This document shows, in pieces, positions 19,508 through 30,697 of a DNA stretch of 64,000 nucleotides. The DNA is taken from the NCBI RefSeq assembly GCF_900519355.1, contig NZ_ULHE01000001.1, positions 832,119 through 896,118 on the forward strand, given 5' to 3'. A program made the translations under genes and the position numbers. The notes beneath the pieces are model-generated. The model saw only the letters and a program-made list of their open reading frames with translations, was not told the DNA's origin and made no database searches. This DNA is from Corynebacterium lactis. Lineage in GTDB: Bacteria > Actinomycetota > Actinomycetes > Mycobacteriales > Mycobacteriaceae. Position 1 is the first letter of the stretch; the number at the start of each line of letters is the position of its first letter.

Positions 19508-20071
19508 GTGACTGACCTGGTACACATTGGCCGCGTGATCAAGCCGCACGGCGTCCGGGGTGAGGTCGTGGTGGATCCCACCACGGATGACCCGCAGGGC
19601 CGCTTCGCGGTGGGTAACGTGATCGTCGGAAAGCAGACGGGCAAGGAGTCCTCGCTGACGGTGAAGACGATGCGCCCCCACCAGGGCCGCCTGCTGATCC
19701 GCTTCGAGGAAGTGCCCGATCGCACCGCGGCCGAGCGCCTGCGCGGCATGAAGTTCTACGCGGAGCCCGTCTTCGACGAGGACGAGGACGCCTACTACGA
19801 CTTCGAGCTGGTCGGCCTGCGCGTGCTGAACTGCGGCGCGGTCGACGAGGCCACCGCCAACGCCCGCGCCTACGAGGGCGCGCAGCCGGAGCCCGTCGAT
19901 GTCGGCGAGGTCACCGGTGTGGTGCGCGGGCCCGTGCAGCGCCTCCTCGAAGTCTCGCTTGACGACGGCGGATCGGCGCTGGTCCCGTTCGTCCACGCGA
20001 TCGTCCCGATCGTGGACCTGGACAACGGCGCGGTGGTCATCACCCCGCCGGAGGGGCTGCTGGAGCTGTGA
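19508..20071 (+). CDS. rimM: ribosome maturation factor RimM
   Basis: A 187-residue 16S rRNA processing factor that binds S19 and the 30S head. The N-terminal barrel carries [17 protein letters not shown], and the PRC-barrel half includes DLVGLRV-type and [13 protein letters not shown] sequences. GTG 19508 has AGGGGAG (19494-19500) 7 nt upstream. Its stop overlaps the proposed trmD start (GTGA), so the two are coupled. Confidence 0.94.
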   Translation: MTDLVHIGRVIKPHGVRGEVVVDPTTDDPQGRFAVGNVIVGKQTGKESSLTVKTMRPHQGRLLIRFEEVPDRTAAERLRGMKFYAEPVFDEDEDAYYDFELVGLRVLNCGAVDEATANARAYEGAQPEPVDVGEVTGVVRGPVQRLLEVSLDDGGSALVPFVHAIVPIVDLDNGAVVITPPEGLLEL

Positions 20072-20940
20072 GCGTGAAGATGCGGCTGGACGTCGTCACC
20101 GTTTTCCCGGAGTACTTGGACCCGCTGCGCCACGCCCTGCTGGGCAAGGCCATTGAGCGCGGGATTCTGGGTGTCGGCGTGCACAACCTGCGCGACTGGG
20201 CCCCGGGCGTACATCAGGCCGTGGATGACTCGCCCTACGGCGGCGGCCCCGGCATGGTGATGAAGCCCGAGGTCTGGGGTCCGGCGCTCGACGACATCGC
20301 GGCGGCCGGCATCGAGGGTCTCGGCGGGGCAACGCTCGACTCCGCGGTGCCGCACCTGGACAACGTCCGCCACGACCAGAAGCTGGGGCTGGCGGAGGAG
20401 TCGTCTTATGGTGCCAGCGGATCCGGTGCGGGCACGGAAGACTCCGACAAGCCCCTGCTGATTATCCCGACTCCGGCGGGAGAGCCCTTCACGCAGGAGA
20501 TGGCCCGGGAGCTCTCCCACGAGTCGCACGTGGTTTTCGCCTGCGGCCGCTACGAGGGCATTGACCAGCGCGTCGTCGATGACGCCGCGAACCGGTACCG
20601 GGTGCGCGAGGTCTCCATCGGCGACTACGTGCTGATCGGCGGCGAGGTTGCGGTGCTGGTCATCGCGGAGGCCGTGGTGCGCCTGATCCCGGGCGTGCTG
20701 GGCAACCGGAAGAGTCACGAGGAGGACTCCTTCTCCGACGGGCTTTTGGAAGGGCCGTCCTACACCAAGCCGCGCGTGTGGCGAGGGCTGGAGGTCCCCG
20801 AGGTGCTGCTCAGCGGCAACCACGCCCTGGTGGACCGGTGGCGCCGCGACCAATCGCTGCTGCGCACCGCGGCGCGCCGCCCGGACCTGTTGGAGGGCGT
20901 GGAGCTCTCGGCCCGCGACCGCGAGGTCCTGGGGCGCTGA
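20068..20940 (+). CDS. trmD: tRNA (guanine(37)-N1)-methyltransferase
   Basis: A 290-residue SPOUT methyltransferase that makes m1G37 in tRNA and prevents frameshifting. Conserved elements are [40 protein letters not shown] and [11 protein letters not shown] with the trefoil-knot SAM site. The protein is longer than the usual 230-250 residues because of an insertion of about 40 residues after the PYGGGPGM region, rich in Gly, Ser and acidic residues. GTG 20068 overlaps rimM; ATG 20080 is an alternative start. Confidence 0.94.
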   Translation: MSVKMRLDVVTVFPEYLDPLRHALLGKAIERGILGVGVHNLRDWAPGVHQAVDDSPYGGGPGMVMKPEVWGPALDDIAAAGIEGLGGATLDSAVPHLDNVRHDQKLGLAEESSYGASGSGAGTEDSDKPLLIIPTPAGEPFTQEMARELSHESHVVFACGRYEGIDQRVVDDAANRYRVREVSIGDYVLIGGEVAVLVIAEAVVRLIPGVLGNRKSHEEDSFSDGLLEGPSYTKPRVWRGLEVPEVLLSGNHALVDRWRRDQSLLRTAARRPDLLEGVELSARDREVLGR

Positions 20941-21533
20941 TGGCGGGCGTCGGCAAGTGGCTGCTGACCCTGGCGGCGGTCGTGTACGCGACCTTCGTCC
21001 ACGAGGCGCTGCTCGGCTACCCGCTGGACCCCACCATTTCCTACCTGTCGGAGTACGCGGCGTTTTCCAGCCCGGTCCGCCCGATCTTCGCCGGTTCCGA
21101 CGTGGTCGCCTCCACGCTGGGGCTGGCCGGCCTCGGGCTGTTGGCGGGGCAGGGGCGCTGGAGGACCTGGCCGCTCCTGCTGAAGGTCGCAGCGGTGGCA
21201 CTGGCCGTGGCGTGGGTGTGCACGCTCGCGGACGTCTTCGTCGCCATGGAGTGCGCCGAGTCCCTGCCGAACTGCAACCCTGAATCGCCCGGCTGGGGCC
21301 ATGTTGTGACCTCGACGTTGGCGTCGGCGGGGCAGTTCGTCATGGCGGTGGCCCTGTGGACGCGCTACAGGATCCTGTCCAGCGCTTTCGTGCTGGCCAC
21401 CGTGTGGACGTCGTCGGCGGCCGTCCTGTCGCAGCCAGTCGGCGTCGCCCAGCGCATCCAGGTCGCCCTGGCCTGCGTCCTCATCGGCTGCCTGGCGGTG
21501 GCGCTGGAGAACACTCACAAGAAGGAGCACTAG
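20940..21533 (+). CDS. DUF998-like membrane protein
   Basis: A 197-residue membrane protein with six hydrophobic segments. DPTISYLSEYAAFSSPVRPIF near residue 25 resembles the start of DUF998 proteins, where a Ser-Glu-Tyr motif follows the first helix. Two Cys (MECAESLPNC) lie in an extracytoplasmic loop. The ATG overlaps the trmD stop by one base. Function is unknown; coupling to trmD looks incidental. Confidence 0.65.
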   Translation: MAGVGKWLLTLAAVVYATFVHEALLGYPLDPTISYLSEYAAFSSPVRPIFAGSDVVASTLGLAGLGLLAGQGRWRTWPLLLKVAAVALAVAWVCTLADVFVAMECAESLPNCNPESPGWGHVVTSTLASAGQFVMAVALWTRYRILSSAFVLATVWTSSAAVLSQPVGVAQRIQVALACVLIGCLAVALENTHKKEH

Positions 21534-21538
21534 TTTCC

Positions 21539-22177
21539 GTGGCACGAGCACGCATTGCCGCACCCGTTCACTTCGTTGGCTGGGTCGCGGCCCTGATCGC
21601 CCTGGCCTGGTTCACCCAGAGCGCCGCCGCCGAACGCCTCGACGGCTCCTTTGCGGGCCTGGTCGCGGGCCTGCACGGCGGGACGCTCGATGGGGTGATG
21701 GTCGGCCTCGGCGACGTCATCCGCCCGGCCTACATCGCGCCGGCCACCTTGATCGCCGCCGCTGTCCTGTGGTGGCGCTTCCGCGCGATGGCGCTGCTCC
21801 TGCCGGCCTCCTTCGGCGCCTCCATCGCCGTGACCTACGCGATGAAGTGGTTCCTGGGCCGCGACCGCCCCGGCGAGGGCCTGTCCCTGGTCAGCCTCCA
21901 CGACGCCGCGTTCCCCTCCGCCCACGTCGCCGGGACGACCAGCACGGGCATGGCCGTCATCCAGCTCCTGCTGCCCGTGCTGCGCAATGCTGCCCGCAAG
22001 CTTCTCGACGCCGCCATCATCGCCCTGATCGGCGCGGTGGCGCTATCCCGCGTCTGGATCGGCGCGCACTGGCTGACCGACGTCATCGGCGGCCTCATCG
22101 CCGGGATTGTCGGCCTAATTGTCGCGCTGCTGGTGCTCAGGAGATTGCAACGAGGACGGCTGCGCCGCTTCGCATAG
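21539..22177 (+). CDS. PAP2-family phosphatase
   Basis: A 212-residue integral membrane phosphatase. All three PAP2 motifs are present: KWFLGRDRP, PSAHVA (Ala in place of the usual Gly in PSGH) and SRVWIGAHWLTD. Such enzymes dephosphorylate undecaprenyl pyrophosphate or other lipid phosphates on the outer face of the membrane. GTG 21539 has GAAGGAG about 11 nt upstream. The last 41 bp overlap the convergent gene at 22137. Confidence 0.85.
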   Translation: MARARIAAPVHFVGWVAALIALAWFTQSAAAERLDGSFAGLVAGLHGGTLDGVMVGLGDVIRPAYIAPATLIAAAVLWWRFRAMALLLPASFGASIAVTYAMKWFLGRDRPGEGLSLVSLHDAAFPSAHVAGTTSTGMAVIQLLLPVLRNAARKLLDAAIIALIGAVALSRVWIGAHWLTDVIGGLIAGIVGLIVALLVLRRLQRGRLRRFA

Positions 22178-22631
22178 TGGCCTCGTAGAAGGCGACCAGC
22201 TCGCTGTAGCGCTGCGCCGCGGTCGCGTCGTCGATAAGCGAGCCGTTGTCCGCGATGCGCGCGGCGAGATCGATGGAGGACAGCGTCTGGTAGACCTCGC
22301 CCACGCGGCCTGCGCGGATCACGGCGGCCATAGGCTTGCGGCTGACGCGGTCGGCGCCAAGGATCGCCTCCGCGAGCGGGTCGCCGAGGGCCTGGCCGTC
22401 GATGGGGTTGCCGGTGAGGCTGCGCAGCAGGGACTCCCAATCGGTGTCGATGTCCAGCGCGTCCTCGTCGGGCACCTGCACAAAGTGCTCGAGGATGAGC
22501 TTCTCCGCGCCCTGGCCGACGAGCCCCGCGGTGCCGCCCTCCGTCGTCGCCGCGGGCGCCGCGAGCTGCACCAGGTGGGCGGCGTCGGCGTCGGAAATGC
22601 GGAGGTATTCGGCGCAGAGTGACTGCTTCAT
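22137..22631 (-). CDS. DUF1877 (YfbM-like) protein
   Basis: A 164-residue cytoplasmic protein. The pattern LDIDTDWESLLRSLTG, DPLAEAILG and the later SELVAFYEATMRSG match the YfbM/DUF1877 family. No biochemical function is known for this family. ATG 22631 has AAAGGAA just upstream on the minus strand. It converges with the PAP2 gene and overlaps it by 41 bp at the stop-codon ends. Confidence 0.7.
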   Translation of the reverse strand: MKQSLCAEYLRISDADAAHLVQLAAPAATTEGGTAGLVGQGAEKLILEHFVQVPDEDALDIDTDWESLLRSLTGNPIDGQALGDPLAEAILGADRVSRKPMAAVIRAGRVGEVYQTLSSIDLAARIADNGSLIDDATAAQRYSELVAFYEATMRSGAAVLVAIS

Positions 22632-22718
22632 GGGGTTCCTTTCGCGGTTTGGCGCACGGCTGGGGTGTGGCTGGGGCGCTGTCCCAACGATAGTAGCGCT
22701 GATAGTAAAGTGGCCCGG

Positions 22719-25048
<2,330 letters not shown>

Positions 25049-25052
<4 letters not shown>

Positions 25053-26083
25053 CGCGCTATCCCCGGCGCGCGTGGGCGTGCGGCATCGAGCCGCGAGTTG
25101 ATGTCCCCGGAGACTGCTTCTGCGTGCCCGTCGGGGACCACAACGGTATAGCCCGCCCCCGACGTCTCAATCTTGACGGCCTCCCCGGAGCGGGCTGCCA
25201 CGCTGATCCTGCCATCGTTGCCGAAGCGGAGCCCCACACCGCCGCCGTCGGCCCAGTGATAGCGGCCTGGCTCGGCATACCTGACCGTCCGCATGTCGAT
25301 AGTGTGGCGAATCTTCACCGGCCCGACCCCGATGAAAACGACGATGTCACTGTCGCGGACCTCAAGGCCGGAGCGATAGCCCAGCAGCATCGGGATGAGG
25401 CACAGCAGGAATATCACGCCGAGTACCGGTAGGAAATAGGCGACTACCAGCGAAACCAGTGCCCATACGCCGAGCATCACCTTGACAGCTATAGAGCAGG
25501 TGACCACCGTTACTCCCGTGGGTTTTCCCCGTGGCAGTTTTTCGGCAGGGGCGCCGGTAACCGAGACGTCGGCAAGCGGGGAGAAGTCCCGCTGGCGGCT
25601 GGCTAGGAGGATTCCCGCGATCAGCCCGATGAGTGCGCCGGTGCCGGCGTAGCTCCAGTAGATGCGAGCGGCGGTGGGGTCCGCGAGACCGATTTGCGGG
25701 AGCGTTACCGCCAGGCCCATACCGATAAGGAAGCCGCACAGCAGTAGGGTGGCCACCGTATTGATTCTGCGCGCGACGAGGGGCACCCGCACGAGCGCGC
25801 CGAACCACCCCATTTGCGCACAGACGACCGTGACGACGAGCAGTGTTGTCGCGCTTTGCAGCGGAGTCATAAACCCGTCCGGCGCTCCTGCGAGGCTGCC
25901 ACTCCAGTGCGTTGCCATCTGTTCGGGGAGGCGGCCGAGGCTGGCGGCCGTTACCGTCGCCGCGAAGGCCACGGCAGCCAGAGCGCATGGCAGAACGATA
26001 GTGCCCCAGATTGCGATGGAGTCGTATTTGTGCACGTCATGGGCGTTGTTCTCAGTGTTGGCGTGGCTGCTGGTCTCGCTCAT
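25049..26083 (-). CDS. DUF1648-domain membrane protein
   Basis: A 344-residue membrane protein with about seven hydrophobic segments. The N-terminal part (LPEQMATHWSGSLAGAPDGF) fits the DUF1648 domain found in SdpI-like proteins. The C-terminal 100 residues form a soluble domain (VKIRHTIDMRTVRYAEPG) that resembles a bacterial PH-type fold. ATG 26083 has TACGGT (26091-26096 on the complement) exactly 7 nt upstream. The stop overlaps the Tex stop by 3 nt. Function unknown. Confidence 0.65.
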
Positions 26084-26158
26084 GGCCTCGACCGTAGCAA
26101 GGGGTGCGGATCGAGGGTGTCCAGCGGGGGTAGTGGAAAAAATGTTCGAATATGACTC

Positions 26159-26186
26159 TTGCGAAATAGAACAGGCGTGCTAAAAT
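26159..26186 (+). promoter_or_regulatory. candidate promoter for the DUF222/HNH gene
   Basis: TTGCGA (26159-26164) and TAAAAT (26181-26186) are separated by 16 bp. Predicted transcription would begin near 26193 and leave a 5' leader of about 140 nt. The surrounding 26100-26334 interval has lower GC than the chromosome around it. Confidence 0.55.
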
Positions 26187-26334
26187 AGGGTCAAAGGAAA
26201 CCGGCGCTTGAGGTGTTGTCTTGGGGAGTGGTCTCAAGGTGTTGTGAGGCCCTGAAGGAACGTGAAGGGTTCTGCCTCGGGTGGTATTCAGGATTTCGGT
26301 CCGCTGCCGTAGTGGCGGGTTGGAGGGGGATTGA

Positions 26335-27684
26335 ATGTGTGCGGTAACTGATGTTTACGAAGAGGCAATGGGGGAGGGTGCTCCGCGGTTTTTCCACGAG
26401 ATCTCGCGGGAGCCTTCCGCGAGGTTAGGTATTCACCGCAATCGAGTGGACCTCGACATTGCGTCAGCTTGCGTGCCATCGTCGACCATGGTGGACATGG
26501 AGGCGTTCATCGCAGAGTTGGCGCCCACGCTTGGGCTGTCGCGGGGCCGTACGCTCACCTATATCGACGTGGGCATGCAGCTCGAGCTGATGTCTCGACT
26601 CGCCAGGCTCCTGCATCATCGCGCCCATCTTCCGCTGGCGCATCTGGCGGTGCTCGCTCGTGCCACGGTGGCGCTGAGCAAGCCGGAGTCGCTCGCGGCT
26701 CTCGAAGATCGCCTCCCGTCCTTCATTCTTCCGCGGGAAGATGGCGAAGCCCTCCGCGGCGTTCGGAGCTTTCACAAGTTCCTGCAGAAGGAAATCGAGG
26801 AAATCGAGCCGCAGCTTCGCCCCCGTGACCTGCCTGGAGACAAAGATCCGCAACTCATGGAGGCCGACCTTGAGAAGGTCGGAGAGTCCATTTCCTTCGA
26901 AGGTGACGGTCCGCTCGCCGAGGTGCTCATGGACCTCGAAAAGTCTCGCGCGCTCGAGTTCAAGGCCACCCTCGACGCCATCGCCACCTCCGCGGAATGC
27001 AGTCGCGTGGAAGCTCTGACGCACCTGGTACGTGGCACGTCCGAGGCGTCGCAAGCCAAAATCGTGCTCAACCTCTACTGCCCGGCCACGCAGGAGCGCC
27101 CGCGTACCGCCTGGCTCGGCGGGGCTGGCTGGCTCTCGGAGGTGGTGACCCCATCCTGGATCGCGCGCGTAACGCATGTCCGCATGCTTGCCGACGATTC
27201 CACGGACTCCTACGTGCCCACCGACTCCCAACGGGCCTACGTGCAGGGGCGGGACGGAACCTGCCGATTCCCGGGATGCGATGCACCGGCCGAGGCCTGC
27301 GACATTGATCACATCGAGCCCTTTGATCACGAGAATCCGGAAGATGGCGGAAAAACCGAGACCGAAAATCTCCATTGCCTGTGTCGTCGTCACCACAACA
27401 TGAAAACTGCGGGTCTGTGGAGCGTCGCGCGGGAAAAGGGTGGGAAGGAAACCTGGGAATCGTCCAGCACGGGCAAGAAACTGGTGTCCATGGAGCAGGG
27501 GCCACTCGCAGGGCATGGGCGCTACTCCTTTGACCTCCGAGGTCAGAAGATTGCGCAGACGCTGGCGGAGCACAACGCCCGCCGCAAGGATATCCTGGAA
27601 CGGTCGCGGCGAGTGGTTGAATCGACCCGCGAAACCGAACACGAAACCCAGCACGAAACACCGAGGGAGGAGTTTGGTTTCTGA
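26335..27684 (+). CDS. DUF222/HNH endonuclease-type protein
   Basis: A 449-residue protein with an N-terminal DUF222-like helical region and a C-terminal HNH nuclease motif: DIDHIEPFDHENPEDGG followed by LHCLCRRHHNMKT. A CRFPGCDAPAEACD segment supplies zinc-type cysteines. Families of such genes (13E12-like) are present in many copies in mycobacteria and corynebacteria, and their role is unresolved. Third-position GC is lower than in neighbouring housekeeping genes. The last 50 residues are Glu/Arg/Thr rich with ETEHETQHETPREE. The ATG follows a GGAGGGGG stretch. Confidence 0.8.
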   Translation: MCAVTDVYEEAMGEGAPRFFHEISREPSARLGIHRNRVDLDIASACVPSSTMVDMEAFIAELAPTLGLSRGRTLTYIDVGMQLELMSRLARLLHHRAHLPLAHLAVLARATVALSKPESLAALEDRLPSFILPREDGEALRGVRSFHKFLQKEIEEIEPQLRPRDLPGDKDPQLMEADLEKVGESISFEGDGPLAEVLMDLEKSRALEFKATLDAIATSAECSRVEALTHLVRGTSEASQAKIVLNLYCPATQERPRTAWLGGAGWLSEVVTPSWIARVTHVRMLADDSTDSYVPTDSQRAYVQGRDGTCRFPGCDAPAEACDIDHIEPFDHENPEDGGKTETENLHCLCRRHHNMKTAGLWSVAREKGGKETWESSSTGKKLVSMEQGPLAGHGRYSFDLRGQKIAQTLAEHNARRKDILERSRRVVESTRETEHETQHETPREEFGF

Positions 27685-27703
27685 CCTGCGGGTGTGCAAT
27701 AAT
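27674..27703 (+). promoter_or_regulatory. possible promoter of rplS
   Basis: TTGGTT (27674-27679) is followed after 17-18 bp by CAATAAT (27697-27703). It overlaps the last codons of the HNH gene. The rplS leader would be about 120 nt; I did not fold it confidently. Confidence 0.35.
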
Positions 27704-27825
27704 CTTCGGGTTGTCTTATTAGGCAGCTTTACCTGTTTCGGGCACGAACCGGCCGAGCGTCCCCACCTGAGGGAAAGAGCCGCCAGGGTCCTCTGTCTAT
27801 GCAAAAAGTAAAGGAATAAGTTTCC

Positions 27826-28167
27826 ATGAACATTCTTGACAAGGTTGATGCAGCGTACCTGCGCGACGATGTGCCGGAGTTCCGCGCCGGTGACACCGTC
27901 GAGGTTCACGTGAAGATCGTCGAGGGTAAGAACGAGCGTATCCAGGTCTTCAAGGGCGTCGTTATCCGTCGTCAGGGTGGCGGCATCCGCGAGACCTTCA
28001 CCGTCCGCAAGATCTCCTTCGGTATCGGCGTCGAGCGTACCTTCCCGGTTCACTCCCCGAACATCGATCACATCAAGGTCGTCTTCAAGGGTGACGTCCG
28101 CCGTGCCAAGCTGTACTACCTGCGCAACCTGCGCGGTAAGGCTGCACGCATCAAGGAGCGCCGCTAG
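27826..28167 (+). CDS. rplS: 50S ribosomal protein L19
   Basis: A 113-residue ribosomal protein at the 30S-50S interface. The conserved core [44 protein letters not shown] and [17 protein letters not shown] is intact. A GGAATAAG-type purine stretch precedes the ATG. A strong intrinsic terminator follows, so it is probably transcribed alone. Confidence 0.97.
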   Translation: MNILDKVDAAYLRDDVPEFRAGDTVEVHVKIVEGKNERIQVFKGVVIRRQGGGIRETFTVRKISFGIGVERTFPVHSPNIDHIKVVFKGDVRRAKLYYLRNLRGKAARIKERR

Positions 28168-28196
28168 TCTTCTAGCGCCTGCGCGCTTCGTACCGA

Positions 28197-28227
28197 AAAC
28201 CCCGCTGGGATCCCCGGCGGGGTTTTT
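28197..28227 (+). terminator. intrinsic terminator after rplS
   Basis: A GC-rich stem made of aaccccgctgg and ccggcggggtt encloses a short loop and is followed by TTTTT. It separates rplS from lepB. Confidence 0.85.
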
Positions 28228-28281
28228 CCGTGTCCGTCATCGCGTATTTCATCGCAAATATCATCGCGTATAGTTTTCTGC

Positions 28282-29079
28282 ATGACCGCCGACGCACCGC
28301 GAGACGAAACCGCCAACGACCCCAAGGGCAATGCCAAGGGTATTGACACCTTCCAGAAGCTGGAAGAGGAAAACGAAAAGTCCACTCCGTGGTACATCGA
28401 AATTCCCATCATTGTCGTAATCGCGCTACTCATCAGCGTCGGCGTGCAGACCTTCATCGGTCGCGTCTATGTAATCCCGTCGGAGTCGATGCAGCCGACC
28501 CTCAACGGCTGCGCGGGCTGCACCGGCGACCGCATCTGGGTGGATAAGATCGCCTACGAGCTGGGCGACCCCAAGCCTGGCGACGTCCTCGTCTTCAACG
28601 GCCCCGAATCCTGGAACACGGGCTTCGTCTCCCAGCGTTCCACCAATCCGCTGACCAACTCGGTACAGACGCTCGGCTCCTGGGTGGGCCTCGTGGCTCC
28701 GGACGAAAATGCACTGGTCAAGCGCGTTATCGCCACAGGTGGCCAGACGGTTCAGTGTCGGCCGGGAGACCCCGGCATCATGGTCGACGGCAAGGTGACG
28801 GATCAGTCCTTCACCAAGTCGCCGGCCGACCACCCCGTCGACCCCTCCATTGGTTCCGAGCAGTGCGGCGGCCCTTACTTCGGCCCCATCACCGTGCCGA
28901 AGGACAACCTGTGGATGATGGGCGACAATCGCACCAACTCGCGCGACTCCCGCTTCCACATGGGCGACGAATACCAGGGTTCGGTGCCGAAGGAGAAGGT
29001 CGTCGGAAAGGTGCAGGCCATCATCCTGCCGTTTAGCCGTATCGGTGGCGTCGATGACCCGAACATCCAGGGCAACTAG
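28282..29079 (+). CDS. lepB: signal peptidase I
   Basis: A 265-residue type I leader peptidase. A single membrane anchor (about residues 40-60) is followed by the catalytic site [11 protein letters not shown] with Ser69 and by the general-base lysine in ALVKRVIA (about Lys147). The C-terminal box [12 protein letters not shown] is present. It releases Sec and Tat preproteins at the outer face of the membrane. ATG 28282 has TATAGT (28269-28274) exactly 7 nt upstream, so the mRNA is probably leaderless. The end overlaps rnhB. Confidence 0.95.
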   Translation: MTADAPRDETANDPKGNAKGIDTFQKLEEENEKSTPWYIEIPIIVVIALLISVGVQTFIGRVYVIPSESMQPTLNGCAGCTGDRIWVDKIAYELGDPKPGDVLVFNGPESWNTGFVSQRSTNPLTNSVQTLGSWVGLVAPDENALVKRVIATGGQTVQCRPGDPGIMVDGKVTDQSFTKSPADHPVDPSIGSEQCGGPYFGPITVPKDNLWMMGDNRTNSRDSRFHMGDEYQGSVPKEKVVGKVQAIILPFSRIGGVDDPNIQGN

Positions 29080-29746
29080 CTCTCAGTCCATCAGCACCCT
29101 CAAGCACGCCCGCACCTACGAGGTCGCGCTCTCAAAACGAGGATTCGGTCCGGTTGCGGGCGTCGACGAGGCCGGCCGTGGTGCCTGCGCCGGTCCCATT
29201 GTCATCGCGGCCTGCTGCCTGCCAGAGAAGCCCATCGCTGAACTCGCCGAGCTGACGGACTCGAAGAAACTTTCCCCTCGCACCCGCGAGAGGCTGTTCC
29301 CGCTGGTGCAGCGCTTCGCGACGTCGTATAGCGTCATCGTCATTCCGGCCGCCGAGATCGACGAATGTGGCATCCAGCACGCGAACATCTCGGGTATGAG
29401 GCGCGCGGTCGCGACGCTCGAAGAGCGCCCCGGCTACGTGCTGACCGACGCCATGAAGGTCCCCGGGCTGCGCTGCCCTTACCTGCCGATCATCGGCGGG
29501 GATGCCGCGTGCCGGTGTATCGCGGCGGCGAGCGTGCTGGCGAAGGTCACCCGCGACCACATCATGGTCGACCTCTCTGAGCGCTACCCGGAGTACGGGT
29601 TCGAGGGGCACAAGGGCTACGGGACGGCCATTCACATGGATGCCATCCGTCGGCACGGGGCGAGCGCGGAACACCGCATGACGTATAGCAACGTGCGACA
29701 GGCCCAAGCCGTGTTCTTGACCCAATCTGGGGCGCAACCCGGCTAA
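29054..29746 (+). CDS. rnhB: ribonuclease HII
   Basis: A 230-residue RNase HII that cleaves RNA in RNA-DNA hybrids and at single ribonucleotides. The catalytic signature is [13 protein letters not shown], with the further motifs [15 protein letters not shown] and [21 protein letters not shown]. It overlaps the 3' end of lepB. ATG 29054 is chosen; GTG 29045 in the same frame is an alternative. Confidence 0.93.
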   Translation: MTRTSRATSSQSISTLKHARTYEVALSKRGFGPVAGVDEAGRGACAGPIVIAACCLPEKPIAELAELTDSKKLSPRTRERLFPLVQRFATSYSVIVIPAAEIDECGIQHANISGMRRAVATLEERPGYVLTDAMKVPGLRCPYLPIIGGDAACRCIAAASVLAKVTRDHIMVDLSERYPEYGFEGHKGYGTAIHMDAIRRHGASAEHRMTYSNVRQAQAVFLTQSGAQPG

Positions 29747-29791
29747 TCTTGAGCAGGAAATCTTGACAACCCTAAAAGGAGCCGACGCGAC

Positions 29792-30094
29792 GTGAGCGCT
29801 GAAGATCTTGAAAACTACGAAGCCGACGTAGAACTGTCGCTGTACAAGGAGTTCCGTGACGTCGTCAGCCAGTTTTCCTACGTCGTCGAAACGGAGCGGC
29901 GCTTCTACCTGGCAAACGCCGTGGAGTTGATTCCGCACAACTCCGACGGTGAGGTCTACTTCGAACTGCGCATGTCGGATGCATGGGTGTGGGACGTCCA
30001 CCGCCCGGCGCGATTTGTCCGCTACGTCCGCGTGATTACGTTCAAGGACGTCAACATTGAGGAGCTGGACAAGCCTGACCTGCGCCTTCCCTAG
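29792..30094 (+). CDS. DUF2469 conserved actinobacterial protein
   Basis: A 100-residue protein of DUF2469 (MSAEDLENYEADVELSLYKE), which is almost restricted to actinobacteria and consistently placed between rnhB and yraN. No function is established. GTG 29792 has AAAAGGAG upstream. Three DnaA-box-like sequences and an intrinsic terminator lie just downstream. Confidence 0.88.
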   Translation: MSAEDLENYEADVELSLYKEFRDVVSQFSYVVETERRFYLANAVELIPHNSDGEVYFELRMSDAWVWDVHRPARFVRYVRVITFKDVNIEELDKPDLRLP

Positions 30095-30103
30095 GTCCCG
30101 CGG

Positions 30104-30143
30104 TTATCCATAAAGGTTATCCACAGCCGCGATTCTATCCACA
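30104..30143 (+). promoter_or_regulatory. cluster of three DnaA-box-like 9-mers
   Basis: TTATCCATA (30104-30112), TTATCCACA (30117-30125, perfect consensus) and CTATCCACA (30135-30143) occur in the same orientation within 40 bp. They lie between DUF2469 and its terminator, far from any oriC gene such as dnaA or dnaN in this window. Confidence 0.6.
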
Positions 30144-30148
30144 GCTTT

Positions 30149-30182
30149 GACCCTTCGGCCCGCTCGCCGAGGGGTCTTTTTT
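30149..30182 (+). terminator. intrinsic terminator after DUF2469
   Basis: The stem gacccttcggc (30149-30159) pairs with gccgaggggtc (30166-30176) with one G-U pair and a 6-nt loop, followed by six T. It ends the lepB-rnhB-DUF2469 unit. Confidence 0.9.
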
Positions 30183-30265
30183 GTGCCCGTATGCGACAGT
30201 GATGGCGGTCCCGCGACATGGGGCCACGATAAATGGGGGAAGTGACGAGGGGGAGGATAGTGGCG

Positions 30266-30697
30266 ATGCGTATCGCTGTCGATCTATCACGGCTGGGGGA
30301 GGGGCTCGCGGGTCGCCGCCTGACGTGCCTTGCTCCGAAGGAGCTGGGGGCTGTGGGCGAGGAGATTGCGTGCCGCGAATTGCAGGCCCGCGGGTGGGGG
30401 CTCGTGGGTCGGAACATTCGTGTTGGCCGCGACGAGATCGATCTCCTCTTCGTCGCAGACGGGGAGCTGCGCGTCGTCGAGGTCAAGAGCCGCAAGGGGG
30501 ACCGGTTTGGGCTGGGGCGGGAGGCCATGACGGCCGACAAGCTGCGAAGGATGCGCCGCGCCGCATCCGCCTGGCTCCGTTTGCGTGACGACGCCGCGCA
30601 GCGTTACCCGAGCATCTGTTTCGACTGCGCCGAGGTGACCGTGGTGAGCGGGAGTGAAGTGGACTTCGAGCTGGTGGACAGGATCGAGGAGTCATGA
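30266..30697 (+). CDS. UPF0102 (YraN) nuclease-like protein
   Basis: A 143-residue YraN-family protein with a restriction-endonuclease-like fold. The motifs GEEIACRELQARGWGLV, RDEIDLLFV and VVEVKSRKG mark the PD-(D/E)XK core. ATG 30266 is chosen because GAGGGGGAGG (30248-30257) is about 9 nt upstream. ATG 30233 and GTG 30260 are alternatives. It overlaps the next gene by 4 nt (ATGA). Its place next to comM and dprA homologues suggests a role in DNA processing, which is inference. Confidence 0.85.
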   Translation: MRIAVDLSRLGEGLAGRRLTCLAPKELGAVGEEIACRELQARGWGLVGRNIRVGRDEIDLLFVADGELRVVEVKSRKGDRFGLGREAMTADKLRRMRRAASAWLRLRDDAAQRYPSICFDCAEVTVVSGSEVDFELVDRIEES

